Part shown: one piece after another, positions 43,759-51,993 of the stretch
Layout: the number at the start of each line of letters is the position of its first letter
How positions within the stretch are numbered: position 1 is the stretch's first letter
The notes under the pieces: generated by a model
What the model saw: only the letters and a program-made list of their open reading frames with translations
The model's database searches: none
Told to the model about the DNA's origin: nothing
Assembly (NCBI GenBank): GCA_039190275.1
Contig: JBCCYF010000010.1
Location: 1 to 63,224, forward strand
Source: Halovulum sp039190275
GTDB taxonomy: Bacteria; Pseudomonadota; Alphaproteobacteria; Rhodobacterales; Rhodobacteraceae
Reading direction: 5' to 3'
DNA: 63,224 bases
Made by a program: the position numbers and the translations under genes

Positions 43759-44628
43759 TCAGGGGCGGACGTCCCGTCGCTGCGGCGCCGCCGAGCGGGC
43801 GATAACCGAGTGCCCGGCGGTCGACATGATCCTGCGAAAGAACGCGACAAGGAATATCAGCGTCATAATCAGGATCACCGTCGGTGCAGGGGCGCTGTCG
43901 AGGTAGAAGCTGAGATACACGCCCAGCAAGCCCGCCGTCAGGGTCACCCCGACTGCAACGGGAAGCATCCGCGAAAACTGACGCGTGAGCAGGAAGGCGA
44001 TTGCCCCCGGGGCGATCAGCAAACCGATCGACAAGATAATCCCCACAGCGGAAAGGGTCGCCACGATGGTCAGCGAAATCATCGACAACAGACCGTAATG
44101 CAACCAGCGCACCGGCAGTCCGACGGCCTGGGCCTGGATCGGATCAAACGCGTGCAACATGAAGTCATGCCGCTTCGACAGGATAACCAGCGCAACCAGT
44201 GCGGCAATCAGCGTGGCGGTCGCCAGTTCCGACTTGCCCACGCCCAGCATGTTTCCAAACAGGATATGGTCCAGATGCACATCCGTCGTGATCTTTGTGT
44301 AAAGCACAATGCCGATGCCGAACATGCCCGAGAATACCACGCCCATCGCCGTGTCCTGCTTCACACGGCTGTTCTCGGCCAGAAACCCTGTTGCCAGGGC
44401 ACATACCATTCCCGCGCAAAAAGCGCCGATAATCAGTGGCAGTCCCAGGATATATGCCAGTACGACACCGGGAAGCACTGCGTGGCTGATCGCATCCCCC
44501 ATAAGCGACCATCCCTTGAGCACCAGGTAACAGGACAAAAGACTGGTGGGCACGGCAATGATCGCCATGATCAGGAAGGCCGTGTTCATGAACGCAAACT
44601 GGAATGGCAAGAACAGCGTCTCGATCAT
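43759..44628 (-). CDS. sitD: Metal (Mn/Fe/Zn) ABC transporter permease, SitD type
   Basis: This 289-residue ABC-3 family permease has about eight helices, with MGDAISHAVLPGVVLAYILGLPLIIG near residue 42 and LIAPGAIAFLLTRQFSRM near 220 as family blocks. A short Arg/Ala-rich tail follows after the last helix. With the two genes before it and the binding protein at 46342 it forms a SitABCD-type manganese/iron importer. Each start overlaps the previous stop (ATGA). Confidence 0.9.
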   Translation of the reverse strand: MIETLFLPFQFAFMNTAFLIMAIIAVPTSLLSCYLVLKGWSLMGDAISHAVLPGVVLAYILGLPLIIGAFCAGMVCALATGFLAENSRVKQDTAMGVVFSGMFGIGIVLYTKITTDVHLDHILFGNMLGVGKSELATATLIAALVALVILSKRHDFMLHAFDPIQAQAVGLPVRWLHYGLLSMISLTIVATLSAVGIILSIGLLIAPGAIAFLLTRQFSRMLPVAVGVTLTAGLLGVYLSFYLDSAPAPTVILIMTLIFLVAFFRRIMSTAGHSVIARSAAPQRRDVRP

Positions 44629-45482
44629 GACGCCGCCAACGCTCGGGCCGCCCGTCGCCGCGCCGCAAGGTATCCATGCCGCGGCGCCAAAAAGAAGGCC
44701 GACAGGAAGATCAGCGTCTGGAGTGAGACGATGATCCCGCCGGTCGCACCATCAAGGAAGAAACTCAGATATGCACCGGCAAAGCTGGTTGTGGTGCCGA
44801 TCGCGACGCTGACCATCAGCAGCCGGGGAAACCGGTCCGTCAGCAGGAATGCGGTAGCCCCTGGTGTTACCACCAGTGCGATTACCAAGAATGCACCGAC
44901 CGTCTGCAGTGCCGCCACGCAGGAGGCCGACAGAAGCGCAAAGAAGACAACCCGCAAGAGATCCGGGTTTAACCCGATCGACCGGGCATGGTTCTCATCA
45001 AAGAATATGACCATAAAATCCTTCCACTTTGCCAGCAGGATCACAAGGGTCACGGTGCCAATGATCGCCAGCTGCAACGTGTCGGACGGTGTGATGGCCA
45101 GAATGTTGCCCAGTGTTATGGTCTGTACGCTGACCGAGGTCGGCGAAAGCGACACCATGAACAACCCCAGTCCGAAGAAGGATGTGAAGATCAATCCGAT
45201 GATCGTATCCTCCTTCAGACCTGAGCGCTGGTTTAGAAACAGCATCGCACCGGCTGCAAGCCCGCCGGCTGCGAACGCACCCAGCGCAAAAGGCAGGCCA
45301 AGCATATAAGCCCCCGCAACGCCCGGAACGATTGAATGGCTGAGGGCATCGCCGATCAACGACCAGCCCTTAAGCATCAGATAGGCCGACAGAAACGCAC
45401 ACACCGCGCCGACCATCGCGCTTACCCACATCGCGTTCACCATGTAGCCATAGGTAAACGGCTGGAGCAGCGTCTCGATCAC
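44625..45482 (-). CDS. sitC: Metal ABC transporter permease, SitC type
   Basis: This 285-residue permease is a paralogue of its neighbour and has the same landmarks (LIGDALSHSIVPGVAGAYMLGLPFALG near residue 41; VTPGATAFLLTDRFPRLL near 222). Having two different permease subunits is the usual SitABCD arrangement, in contrast to the single one in ZnuABC. It overlaps sitB and sitD by four bases each. Confidence 0.9.
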   Translation of the reverse strand: MIETLLQPFTYGYMVNAMWVSAMVGAVCAFLSAYLMLKGWSLIGDALSHSIVPGVAGAYMLGLPFALGAFAAGGLAAGAMLFLNQRSGLKEDTIIGLIFTSFFGLGLFMVSLSPTSVSVQTITLGNILAITPSDTLQLAIIGTVTLVILLAKWKDFMVIFFDENHARSIGLNPDLLRVVFFALLSASCVAALQTVGAFLVIALVVTPGATAFLLTDRFPRLLMVSVAIGTTTSFAGAYLSFFLDGATGGIIVSLQTLIFLSAFFLAPRHGYLAARRRAARALAAS

Positions 45483-46345
45483 TGCGCCGCCTCCGTTTCA
45501 TCGCGCTCGGGCTGTTCGTCACCGTACACAACAAAGGGTCGTTCATCGTCCGTGATCACGCGCACCTGACGGCTGTCATCATCGTCGTGCAGGTCCGCCC
45601 CGCCCAGAACGAAGTGGCGGAGCACGCCACCAAAAGCGACCTCAAGATTTTCATGGGTGAACACGGTCTGGGTTGGACCAAAGGCCAAGACGGTCTGCTT
45701 GACCAGAATGGTGCGGTCGCAAAACTCAGGAACTGACCCAAGGTTATGGGTCGACACCAGCATCACGCGACCCTCGGCGCGCATCTCGCGCAGCAGCGCT
45801 ATGATCGCCTCTTCGCTCTGGACATCGACACCGGTAAAGGGTTCGTCCAGCAAGATAACCTGCCCTTCCTGTGCCAATGCCCGCGCCAGAAACACGCGCT
45901 TGCGTTGACCCCCGGACAGTTCACCGATCTGCCGCTGGCGGTACTCGGACATACCCACCCGGTCCAGCGCGGCGGTGGCGGCATCCACGTCCGCTGCCGA
46001 CGGGCGCCGCAGGAACCCCATATGGCCGTAGCGCCCCATCATCACGACATCTTCGACCAGCACCGGAAAGCTCCAGTCCACATCCTCGGACTGCGGGACA
46101 TACGCCACGATGTTCCGGCGCAACGCCGACTTGACCGGCAGGCCCAGCACCGAAATCTCGCCTTTAGCGGCGGGAACGAAACCCATGATCGCCTTGAACA
46201 GGGTGGATTTTCCCGCACCGTTCACACCCACCAATGCGGTGATCGTTCCGGTCGGGATATCAAATGTCGCGTTTTTAAGCGCCGTATGACCATTGCGATA
46301 GGTCACGGTGACATCCCGCGCGACGATACCCTGCGTCTGAGTCAT
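45479..46345 (-). CDS. sitB: Metal ABC transporter ATPase, SitB type
   Basis: The 288-residue ATPase has Walker A VNGAGKST near residue 39, the signature LSGGQRKRVFLARALAQ near 143, Walker B VILLDEPFTGVD near 163 and the H-loop STHNLG near 197. The C-terminal 30 residues are acidic (DLHDDDDSRQV and DERPFV), a tail that could sense metal, though this is only inference. Confidence 0.93.
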   Translation of the reverse strand: MTQTQGIVARDVTVTYRNGHTALKNATFDIPTGTITALVGVNGAGKSTLFKAIMGFVPAAKGEISVLGLPVKSALRRNIVAYVPQSEDVDWSFPVLVEDVVMMGRYGHMGFLRRPSAADVDAATAALDRVGMSEYRQRQIGELSGGQRKRVFLARALAQEGQVILLDEPFTGVDVQSEEAIIALLREMRAEGRVMLVSTHNLGSVPEFCDRTILVKQTVLAFGPTQTVFTHENLEVAFGGVLRHFVLGGADLHDDDDSRQVRVITDDERPFVVYGDEQPERDETEAAQ

Positions 46346-47220
46346 TCGGTCAAGCCTGCCGCGATTGTTTCTGTGGTCACTCTCAGAAGATCGATATAGG
46401 TCGGCACCGGACCGTCGGCCTGCGTCAGACTGTCAACATACAGTACCCCGCCATACACCGCATCGGTTTCCCGGGCGACTTGTTCGGCAGGGGCCTGACT
46501 GACGGTGCTTTCGCAGAACACGGCCGGGATATCGTTCGCGCGCACCCCATCGATCACGGCGCGGACCTGTTGCGGTGTCCCCTGCTGATCCGCGTTGATC
46601 GGCCATAGGTAAAGCTCCTGCATCTCAAAATCCCGAACCAGATAGCTGAACGCCCCCTCGCAAGAAACCAGCCAGCGGCGCTCGGGCGGCACGGCCAGCA
46701 CGGCCTCCTTCAACGGTCCAATCGCCTCGGTAATCTCCTGTTTGTACCTTTCAGCATTCGTGCGGTAGACATCCGCGTTGTCTGGATCGTGGGTGACAAA
46801 GGCATCGCGGATATTGTCCACATAGATCAGCGCTCCGCTCAGGCTCATCCATGCATGCGGGTTTGGCTTGCCCTCATAGTCGCCTGACGCGATGCTCATC
46901 GGCTCGATTCCTTCGGTCAGGATGACACCCGGAACATCGTTGAGGTTTCCGAAGAACTGTTCGAACCACAGCTCAAGGTTCAACCCATTCCACAGGATCA
47001 GATCGGCATCCTGCGCGCGAATGATGTCGCCCGGGGTCGGTTGATAGCCGTGGATCTCTGCACCCGCCTTCGTCACACTCTCGACGGTCGCGGCCTCGCC
47101 CGCCACGTTCCGCGCCATATCTGCGATGACGGTGAAGGTTGTGACCGCCTTGAACTTGTCATCCTGCGCCAACGCATCGGCGGCCCCGATTGCGATACCA
47201 AAAGCGACCGCCGCCCACAT
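46342..47220 (-). CDS. sitA: Metal-binding periplasmic protein, SitA type
   Basis: This cluster A-I solute-binding protein has a signal peptide (MWAAVAFGIAIGAADALAQ) and about 292 residues. Metal-ligand His are visible in GAEIHGYQPTPGD and GKPNPHAWMSLSG, and Glu/Asp in SCEGAFSYLV and CEST. It would bind Mn(II) or Fe(II). The frame is open to 47343 through a TTG, but the region before 47220 contains the operator and reads poorly, so ATG 47220 (with GTG 47223 as alternative) is preferred. It is the first gene of the sitABCD operon and is divergent from mur. Confidence 0.9.
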   Translation of the reverse strand: MWAAVAFGIAIGAADALAQDDKFKAVTTFTVIADMARNVAGEAATVESVTKAGAEIHGYQPTPGDIIRAQDADLILWNGLNLELWFEQFFGNLNDVPGVILTEGIEPMSIASGDYEGKPNPHAWMSLSGALIYVDNIRDAFVTHDPDNADVYRTNAERYKQEITEAIGPLKEAVLAVPPERRWLVSCEGAFSYLVRDFEMQELYLWPINADQQGTPQQVRAVIDGVRANDIPAVFCESTVSQAPAEQVARETDAVYGGVLYVDSLTQADGPVPTYIDLLRVTTETIAAGLTE

Positions 47221-47309
47221 CACGCCACCGTTCCCATAGCTGCCCACGATAGTGATCCCCCTTTTTTTGCACGCGTTCCAATGAGTCGGTTCAATCCCTG
47301 AATGCGTAT

Positions 47310-47322
47310 GAGAATTATTCTC
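47310..47322. promoter_or_regulatory. Fur-family (Mur-like) operator between sitA and mur
   Basis: GAGAATTATTCTC is a perfect palindrome centred at 47316, between the divergent sitA and mur starts, and is extended by TA/CG edges. A GAGAAT half-site repeats near 47370, just before mur. The site fits Fur/Mur-type metal control of both genes. Confidence 0.65.
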
Positions 47323-47386
47323 GTCTGTAAATGAAATTGACAATCATTCGCAAAGATAGCAGGTATATGAGAATGGAGCCTGAAAC

Positions 47387-47821
47387 ATGAACCCGGTCGC
47401 CGACCAGACATCAAAGATGGCCGCTGCCCTACGTGCGGCGGGCGTCCGCGTTACCCGTCAGCGTATCGCGCTCTTGGCTGTGCTTGCCGGCGCCAAGGAT
47501 CATCCCGATGCCAATGAGCTGCACCGGCGCGCTCAGGAGGTCGAACCCGCCGTGTCGCTGGCGACGGTGTATCGAACCCTATCCGTGCTTGAGGCGGGCG
47601 GTGTTGTGCACCGCCATAGTTTCGAGGGCGGCGGCGCACGGTTCGAAACCGCCAAGGCCCAGCATCATGACCATATTGTCGACCTAGACAGCGGCGACGT
47701 GATCGAATTCAGCTCAGACAAAATCGAACGGCTACAAACCCAGATCGCGGCTGAAATGGGATATGAGGTTGTGCATCACAGACTTGAGCTGTACTGCCGC
47801 AAGGTCCGCACACCGCCCTGA
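47387..47821 (+). CDS. Fur-family regulator, probably Mur
   Basis: The 144-residue protein has the winged-helix N-terminus (RQRIALLAVLAGAKDHPDANELHRRA; VSLATVYRTLSVLEAGGVVHRHSF) and the metal-site pattern HHDHIVDLDSG near residue 88 with His/Asp ligands. The C-terminal Cys pairs of E. coli Fur are absent; only one Cys remains (LYCRK). In alphaproteobacteria the Fur protein divergent from sitABCD normally acts as a manganese regulator, hence Mur. Fur itself remains possible. Confidence 0.87.
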   Translation: MNPVADQTSKMAAALRAAGVRVTRQRIALLAVLAGAKDHPDANELHRRAQEVEPAVSLATVYRTLSVLEAGGVVHRHSFEGGGARFETAKAQHHDHIVDLDSGDVIEFSSDKIERLQTQIAAEMGYEVVHHRLELYCRKVRTPP

Positions 47822-48004
47822 ACAGCAAACAGGAAAAAATGTAAGCGCGAACATTGAGTTACACCGAGATTCCAAGCCAGATCGGCGTTTGACAACTGTC
47901 TTTGCACCAGTCATTAGAGAGCGGGTACCGCAAAACTTCGCCCTAGAACGGCTCGGCACGCGTTCACCTTTTGACCGGCAATTTTGGGCGAAAGAACACT
48001 CTAA

Positions 48005-49006
48005 ATGGGCGCGATCATACAGAAATTGCGGTCGCTTGGCCCGGGCCTCCTGCTGGCCGGTACGATAGGTGCTGCGGCGGGGTTTCTCTCGGATCACTAT
48101 GGTGGCCCCACCATGTTGTTTGCCCTGTTGATCGGCATCGCATTCAATTTTCTTGCCGCTGAAAAATCTTGCGCACCTGGAATTGGGTTTTCATCAAAGA
48201 CACTGCTGCGCATCGGCGTGGCCCTTCTGGGCGCAAGAATTACCCTGGGCGATCTGGCCGCGCTGGGTCTTGAAACGGTTCTGGTCGTGATTGGGCTGGT
48301 GGCGCTGACCGTGTTGACCGGTTTTATCGGTGCCAGGCTATTCGACCGCAAATGGCGTTTTGCCCTGCTGACCGGAGGCTCGGTGGCAATTTGCGGGGCG
48401 TCTGCGGCGCTGGCACTGGCCGCAGTAATCCCGCCAAACGACAAGATGGAACGCAACACATTGTTCACCGTGGTGGCGGTGACGGCGCTTTCGACCATCG
48501 CGATGATCGTCTATCCGATCCTTTTTACCACGCTCAACCTGACGGACCAGCAATCCGGTTTCCTGGTCGGAGCGACCATTCACGACGTCGCCCAAGTTGT
48601 CGGGGCGGGCTATACGATTTCCGAGGATGCTGGCGAAACCGCGACAATCGTCAAGTTGCTGAGGGTCACCTTGCTGCCGATTGTGGTTCTCGCCGTGATC
48701 CTGACTGTCGGGCGGCAGGGTGGCGGCGGCACCCCGCTTATCCCTGCATTCGTGATCGGTTTCGCGGCGCTTGTGTGTGTCAACAGTTTTGGTCTTCTGC
48801 CCGAATTTGTGGTCACGGCACTCGGCAGCCTGTCCAAATGGGCATTGATCATCGCCATCGCGGCGCTCGGCGTGAAAACCGATCTTGGGGCGATGGCCAC
48901 GGTCGGTGTGGGACACATCGGTGTTATTGCGCTTGAAACAGTGGTGCTTCTGGCCGCCGCCCTGGCCGTCGTCTATTTTGGAGTGCTCACATTTGGCAGT
49001 CCATGA
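48005..49006 (+). CDS. YeiH-family putative sulfate/sulfonate exporter
   Basis: This 333-residue membrane protein belongs to the UPF0324/YeiH (PSE) family: GPGLLLAGTIGAAAGFLSDHYGGPTML near residue 12 and LLTGGSVAICGASAALALAAVI near 120 are family blocks, with about ten helices. Members have been named putative sulfate exporters, but substrates are not proven for most. The family GASAALA segment is complete. The start was taken as 48005, the first ATG, after a 183-base gap without genes. It is followed by a clear hairpin terminator. Confidence 0.9.
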   Translation: MGAIIQKLRSLGPGLLLAGTIGAAAGFLSDHYGGPTMLFALLIGIAFNFLAAEKSCAPGIGFSSKTLLRIGVALLGARITLGDLAALGLETVLVVIGLVALTVLTGFIGARLFDRKWRFALLTGGSVAICGASAALALAAVIPPNDKMERNTLFTVVAVTALSTIAMIVYPILFTTLNLTDQQSGFLVGATIHDVAQVVGAGYTISEDAGETATIVKLLRVTLLPIVVLAVILTVGRQGGGGTPLIPAFVIGFAALVCVNSFGLLPEFVVTALGSLSKWALIIAIAALGVKTDLGAMATVGVGHIGVIALETVVLLAAALAVVYFGVLTFGSP

Positions 49007-49012
49007 CACCCG

Positions 49013-49038
49013 ACCCCCAACATGCTCGCGGGGGTTTG
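49013..49038 (+). terminator. Rho-independent terminator of yeiH
   Basis: ACCCCC (49013-49018) and GGGGGT (49030-49035) form a six-base-pair stem with an 11-base loop and are followed by TTTGAT. It starts seven bases after the stop of the yeiH-like gene. Confidence 0.65.
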
Positions 49039-49096
49039 ATCCACTATAGCTGAAACGTAACGTATACCTTAATGATATTGTCGGATATTCTCGTAA

Positions 49097-49552
49097 ATGG
49101 CGGCGTCGACCGCATCACCTACAGATCAAGGCCTCTCAATGGAGCTTCCACAAACCCGGCTTCGAAAACTCGCCCCTACTTCGGCAGATACCCTTCTGGA
49201 AGTGGGTTCAGCGGGATTTCTGAATCAGTGCCGTCTTATGGCGCTTGACTGCCGGTGCGCGGCACGCACGGACCTGTTTGATGCCTGTGCGCTCTTGGTC
49301 ATTGATCCACAATACGCGCGGACCCGAGCGCTCGAAGGCCTGATCCGCTGCCTTCCGCAGATCTTCGAGCGCGGACCGGTGTTCTACCGCCCCGGCGTCA
49401 CCGAGGCGTCATTTGATGAATCCTGGCTCCTGCAGCTTTTTCACGCGGCCGCGGATAAAGACAAGAGCAGTTTCAACTTTCTTCTCCGCTCACGCGTACC
49501 GCGTTTGGCCCGCGGCCAGGTCGCCTATCTGGTGGGTATTGTCACTGGATAG
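49097..49552 (+). CDS. Hypothetical protein, 151 residues
   Basis: I do not recognise this protein. It has five Cys residues in two groups (QCRLMALDCRCAAR and DACALLV, with LIRCLP later) and an Arg-rich end (FLLRSRVPRLARGQ), and no signal peptide or membrane helix. The pattern could suit metal or iron-sulfur binding, but this is speculation. It lies between yeiH and dps with an Irr-type palindrome immediately after the stop. The ATG at 49139 (MELPQTRLRK) is an equally good start. Confidence 0.6.
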   Translation: MAASTASPTDQGLSMELPQTRLRKLAPTSADTLLEVGSAGFLNQCRLMALDCRCAARTDLFDACALLVIDPQYARTRALEGLIRCLPQIFERGPVFYRPGVTEASFDESWLLQLFHAAADKDKSSFNFLLRSRVPRLARGQVAYLVGIVTG

Positions 49553-49562
49553 AAAATAATAA

Positions 49563-49577
49563 TTAGAATAATTCTAA
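49563..49577. promoter_or_regulatory. Irr-type (ICE) palindrome before dps
   Basis: TTAGAATAATTCTAA is a perfect 15-base palindrome in an AT-rich patch about 100 bases before the dps start. It matches the iron control element form bound by Irr in alphaproteobacteria (TTAGAA and TTCTAA halves). Confidence 0.72.
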
Positions 49578-49676
49578 AAATGGGTTGGCAAATGCTCCCG
49601 GTGCCATATGTTAGGCGTCAGCTAGCCAGCCGACCGCCAGCCAGCGCGATATGAAACCAAAAAGCCGGAGCGTGAG

Positions 49677-50147
49677 ATGACCCAGACCGCCGCCGCACAG
49701 TCGGCAGATGCGCAGACCCAAATCGTTGGTGCGCTGAACCAAACAGTTGCTGAAACCGCTGTGACCACTATGTTGGCGCAGAATTTTCACTGGAACGTAA
49801 AGGGCATGTCGTTCGGCCCACTGCATGCGTTGTTTCAGGAGATCTATGAGGATCACTTCCAAGCGCAGGACGATTTGGCGGAGCGCATAAAGGCGGTTGG
49901 CGGACATGCCGAAGGGACCCTTGCTGGTATGCTCACCCGCTCGAAGGTGGCCGAGCACGATGGTCATGCAACTGATCAGGAGATGATCCAGGCCATGCTT
50001 ACGGCGCAGGAAACCATCGCCGCAACGCTTGCAGGTTGCGGTGATCTGGCGGTGCAGCACGGTGATACGCTCACCGAGGATCTGTGTATTTCGCGCGGTC
50101 AGGTACATGAAAAATTTGCCTGGATCCTGCGCGCGCATATTGGCTGA
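49677..50147 (+). CDS. dps: Dps family DNA-protection/ferritin-like protein
   Basis: The 156-residue protein has the Dps ferroxidase motif: AQNFHWNVKGMSFGPLHALFQEIYEDHFQAQDDLAERIKAVGG, with His38 and Asp/Glu ligands in the usual HWNVKG... FxxIYxxxxxxxDxxAER pattern. It oxidises Fe(II) with peroxide and protects DNA. The N-terminus is short and not very basic, so DNA binding may be weak. An Irr-like operator lies upstream, which fits iron-dependent control. Confidence 0.93.
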   Translation: MTQTAAAQSADAQTQIVGALNQTVAETAVTTMLAQNFHWNVKGMSFGPLHALFQEIYEDHFQAQDDLAERIKAVGGHAEGTLAGMLTRSKVAEHDGHATDQEMIQAMLTAQETIAATLAGCGDLAVQHGDTLTEDLCISRGQVHEKFAWILRAHIG

Positions 50148-50314
50148 TCCGCAGAGGCTACCAGACACCTCACGGACCTACACCTCGGGTTGCTCGCGGA
50201 AAACCGGCAGTTCGGCGAGCGCCTCCTCGTGTTATGCGAGCCCCAATTTTTCAGACCTGCAAATTGGGACAAAGCACCAAATACGCGTGATGCGATGTCC
50301 CAGAAAGTGACAGC

Positions 50315-50491
50315 CTATTTGGTGAGGATGAGCTTACCAGCGCGGGTGATCCGCAAGTAATAGGCCTGCCGGTCCAGGACAAGCCGTGCTTGCACGCCCT
50401 CCTCGATCATGTCGCGGACATCATATGTCGGCATGGCGTCGTTGGTGTTCAGATCAACGTTCGGGCTAATAGGCTGTGGAACAGCGGTCAT
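50315..50491 (-). CDS. hemP: Hemin uptake protein HemP
   Basis: The 58-residue reading frame MTAVPQPISPNVDLNTNDA... carries the HemP pattern PTYDVRDMIEEGVQARLVLD and RQAYYLRITRAGKLILTK. HemP proteins are tiny, iron-regulated and found with haem uptake genes; in rhizobia they activate haem receptor expression. It is too short for a usual ORF list. The ATG at 50491 overlaps the stop of the small gene at 50488-50649 (ATGA), so the pair is coupled. No haem transporter is in the window. Confidence 0.87.
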   Translation of the reverse strand: MTAVPQPISPNVDLNTNDAMPTYDVRDMIEEGVQARLVLDRQAYYLRITRAGKLILTK

Positions 50492-50649
50492 GACCTGTCC
50501 TCGATCCGATCGAACATCTCTTCAAGGCTGCGTTCCGTCGGGAGTATCCCGTCAAGGGCACCCTGCAGGATTTCGATCCATTCCGGCGGAGGATCCTGCG
50601 AGGCAGGGCCGTTTTGTAGCGGCGGCGCGTAAGGGGGGCGAGAAACCAT
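50488..50649 (-). CDS. Small acidic protein coupled to hemP, 53 residues
   Basis: The frame starts MVSRPPYAPPLQNGPAS and ends ERSLEEMFDRIEDRS; a Pro-rich N-terminus precedes an acidic helix PPEWIEILQGALDG. The longer frame to 50859 is low quality, and AGGAG lies eight bases before the ATG at 50649, so the short start is chosen. No family was recognised. The overlap with hemP (ATGA) suggests a shared role in iron or haem control. Confidence 0.62.
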   Translation of the reverse strand: MVSRPPYAPPLQNGPASQDPPPEWIEILQGALDGILPTERSLEEMFDRIEDRS

Positions 50650-50746
50650 TGAACGACTCCTGTTGATCCAGTTGACGCCGTGCTGCCTTCTACATTGGGT
50701 AGCGAGCTTGGCCCTTATCTTGACCAAAACAATCAAGTTCGTCAAT

Positions 50747-50765
50747 CCCGACAAGTTTGATCGGG
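50747..50765. repeat. Inverted repeat between fbpA and the hemP operon
   Basis: CCCGA and TCGGG flank a nine-base spacer here, and a related form (CCGAATTTGTCGG) lies at 51921-51933 before fbpA. The two could be copies of an operator for iron-related genes, or the first could belong to a terminator. Confidence 0.35.
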
Positions 50766-50773
50766 TCTGAGTA

Positions 50774-50805
50774 TTGGCGCGCGCGACGGGGGCCGCGCGC
50801 ACCAA
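50774..50805. terminator. Strong GC hairpin after fbpA
   Basis: TTGG-CGCGCG pairs with CGCGCG-CA-CCAA (a two-base bulge) just past the fbpA stop. It is a stable hairpin but lacks a T tract, so it is a moderate terminator candidate for the minus strand. Confidence 0.45.
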
Positions 50806-50812
50806 TCGTCGG

Positions 50813-51844
50813 TTACTCCCAACCGACTTCGTTAAAAATCTGCTGCGCAGCCGGTACATTCTTGGCCACTTTGGTCAGATCCACCGCATCCGGGCGGAAC
50901 ATGCCAAGGGCAGCAACCGACGGGCTGATTGCAACGCCGGGAACGGCCGGATATTCGTCGTTACCGGATGAGAAATACTGTTGCGCTTGATCCGACGAGA
51001 GGTACTCCAGAAACGCGACAGCATTGTCGATGTTCGGTGCATTCGCCGCGACACCACCACCTGACAGGTTCACATGCGCGCCTTCGGCATCCTGCGACGG
51101 GAACACCCAACCGATGTTCTCCATATCCGCCTTGCCAAGTCCGTCCACGTCCTTCCGGATCGCCCGTGCAAAGTAGTAGGTGTTAGAGATCGACACGTCG
51201 CACTCACCCGAAACAAGGCCGCGCAGCTGGTCGGTGTCGCCGCCCTGTGGCGCGCGCGCGAAGTTATCGACCACGCCTTGCGCCCAACCCTTTGCGGTAT
51301 CTGCGCCATGGTTCTCGATAACCGCTGACAACAAGGTCTGCGAGTACACGTTGGTCGACGAGCGGTGGCAGACCTGACCCTTGAACTTCGGATCTGCCAG
51401 ATCGACATAGCTCTTCGGCGGATCGGTCACGTCAGTCTTATCGTAGAAGATAATGCGGGCACGCTGCGAGAACCCAAACCACTGGTTCTCTTCGTCCTGC
51501 AGATTGGCCGGTATCCGTGTTTCAAGAACCGGGCTATCAACGGACTGCAGCACGCCTGCGTCTTTTGCTCGCTCCAAGCGGGATGTATCGACGGTCAAAA
51601 GCACGTCAGCTGGCGAGTTTGCCCCCTCAGCGACCATCCGCTCGATCAACTCATCGGCGTTGCCTTCGATGCGATTGATCTTGATGCCGGTGGCTTCTTC
51701 AAAATCAGAGTACAGCCGTTCGTCGGTATCATAATGGCGTGACGAATAGAGGTTCAACTCGCCGTCCGCGAACGCGGTGGCAGCGGATCCGCAAACAGCC
51801 GCAGCGGCCAGCGCGAGAATGGACGTTTTGCTTGACAGTGACAT
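50813..51844 (-). CDS. Iron(III) ABC transporter binding protein, FbpA/FutA type
   Basis: This 343-residue periplasmic protein has a signal peptide (SSKTSILALAAAAVCGSAATAFA) and the class-1 ferric-binding pattern: LNLYSSRHYDTDERLYSDFEEATGIK at the mature start and the tandem Tyr iron ligands in SNTYYFARAIRKD near residue 222. It would bind Fe(III) in the periplasm. The frame is open to 51910, but ATG 51844 follows GGGAGATTCTG. No FbpB or FbpC gene is next to it, so the permease and ATPase are elsewhere. Confidence 0.92.
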   Translation of the reverse strand: MSLSSKTSILALAAAAVCGSAATAFADGELNLYSSRHYDTDERLYSDFEEATGIKINRIEGNADELIERMVAEGANSPADVLLTVDTSRLERAKDAGVLQSVDSPVLETRIPANLQDEENQWFGFSQRARIIFYDKTDVTDPPKSYVDLADPKFKGQVCHRSSTNVYSQTLLSAVIENHGADTAKGWAQGVVDNFARAPQGGDTDQLRGLVSGECDVSISNTYYFARAIRKDVDGLGKADMENIGWVFPSQDAEGAHVNLSGGGVAANAPNIDNAVAFLEYLSSDQAQQYFSSGNDEYPAVPGVAISPSVAALGMFRPDAVDLTKVAKNVPAAQQIFNEVGWE

Positions 51845-51993
51845 CAGAATCTCCCTGAACGTAAAAACCTTACTGTTTTTGTCGATTAACAAACCCACCG
51901 AAAAATGCAAGGTATGTTGACCGAATTTGTCGGTTTTTGCGCCTTAATTCTGCCTGATTTCGCCGAGCGGTCGTTGTTCGCGCCGTTCCGGCC

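Noticed and set aside
43810..45309. 499-codon open frame on the plus strand
   Set aside because: It is the shadow of the sitC and sitD permeases, with His/Gln/Arg-rich, non-protein-like composition.
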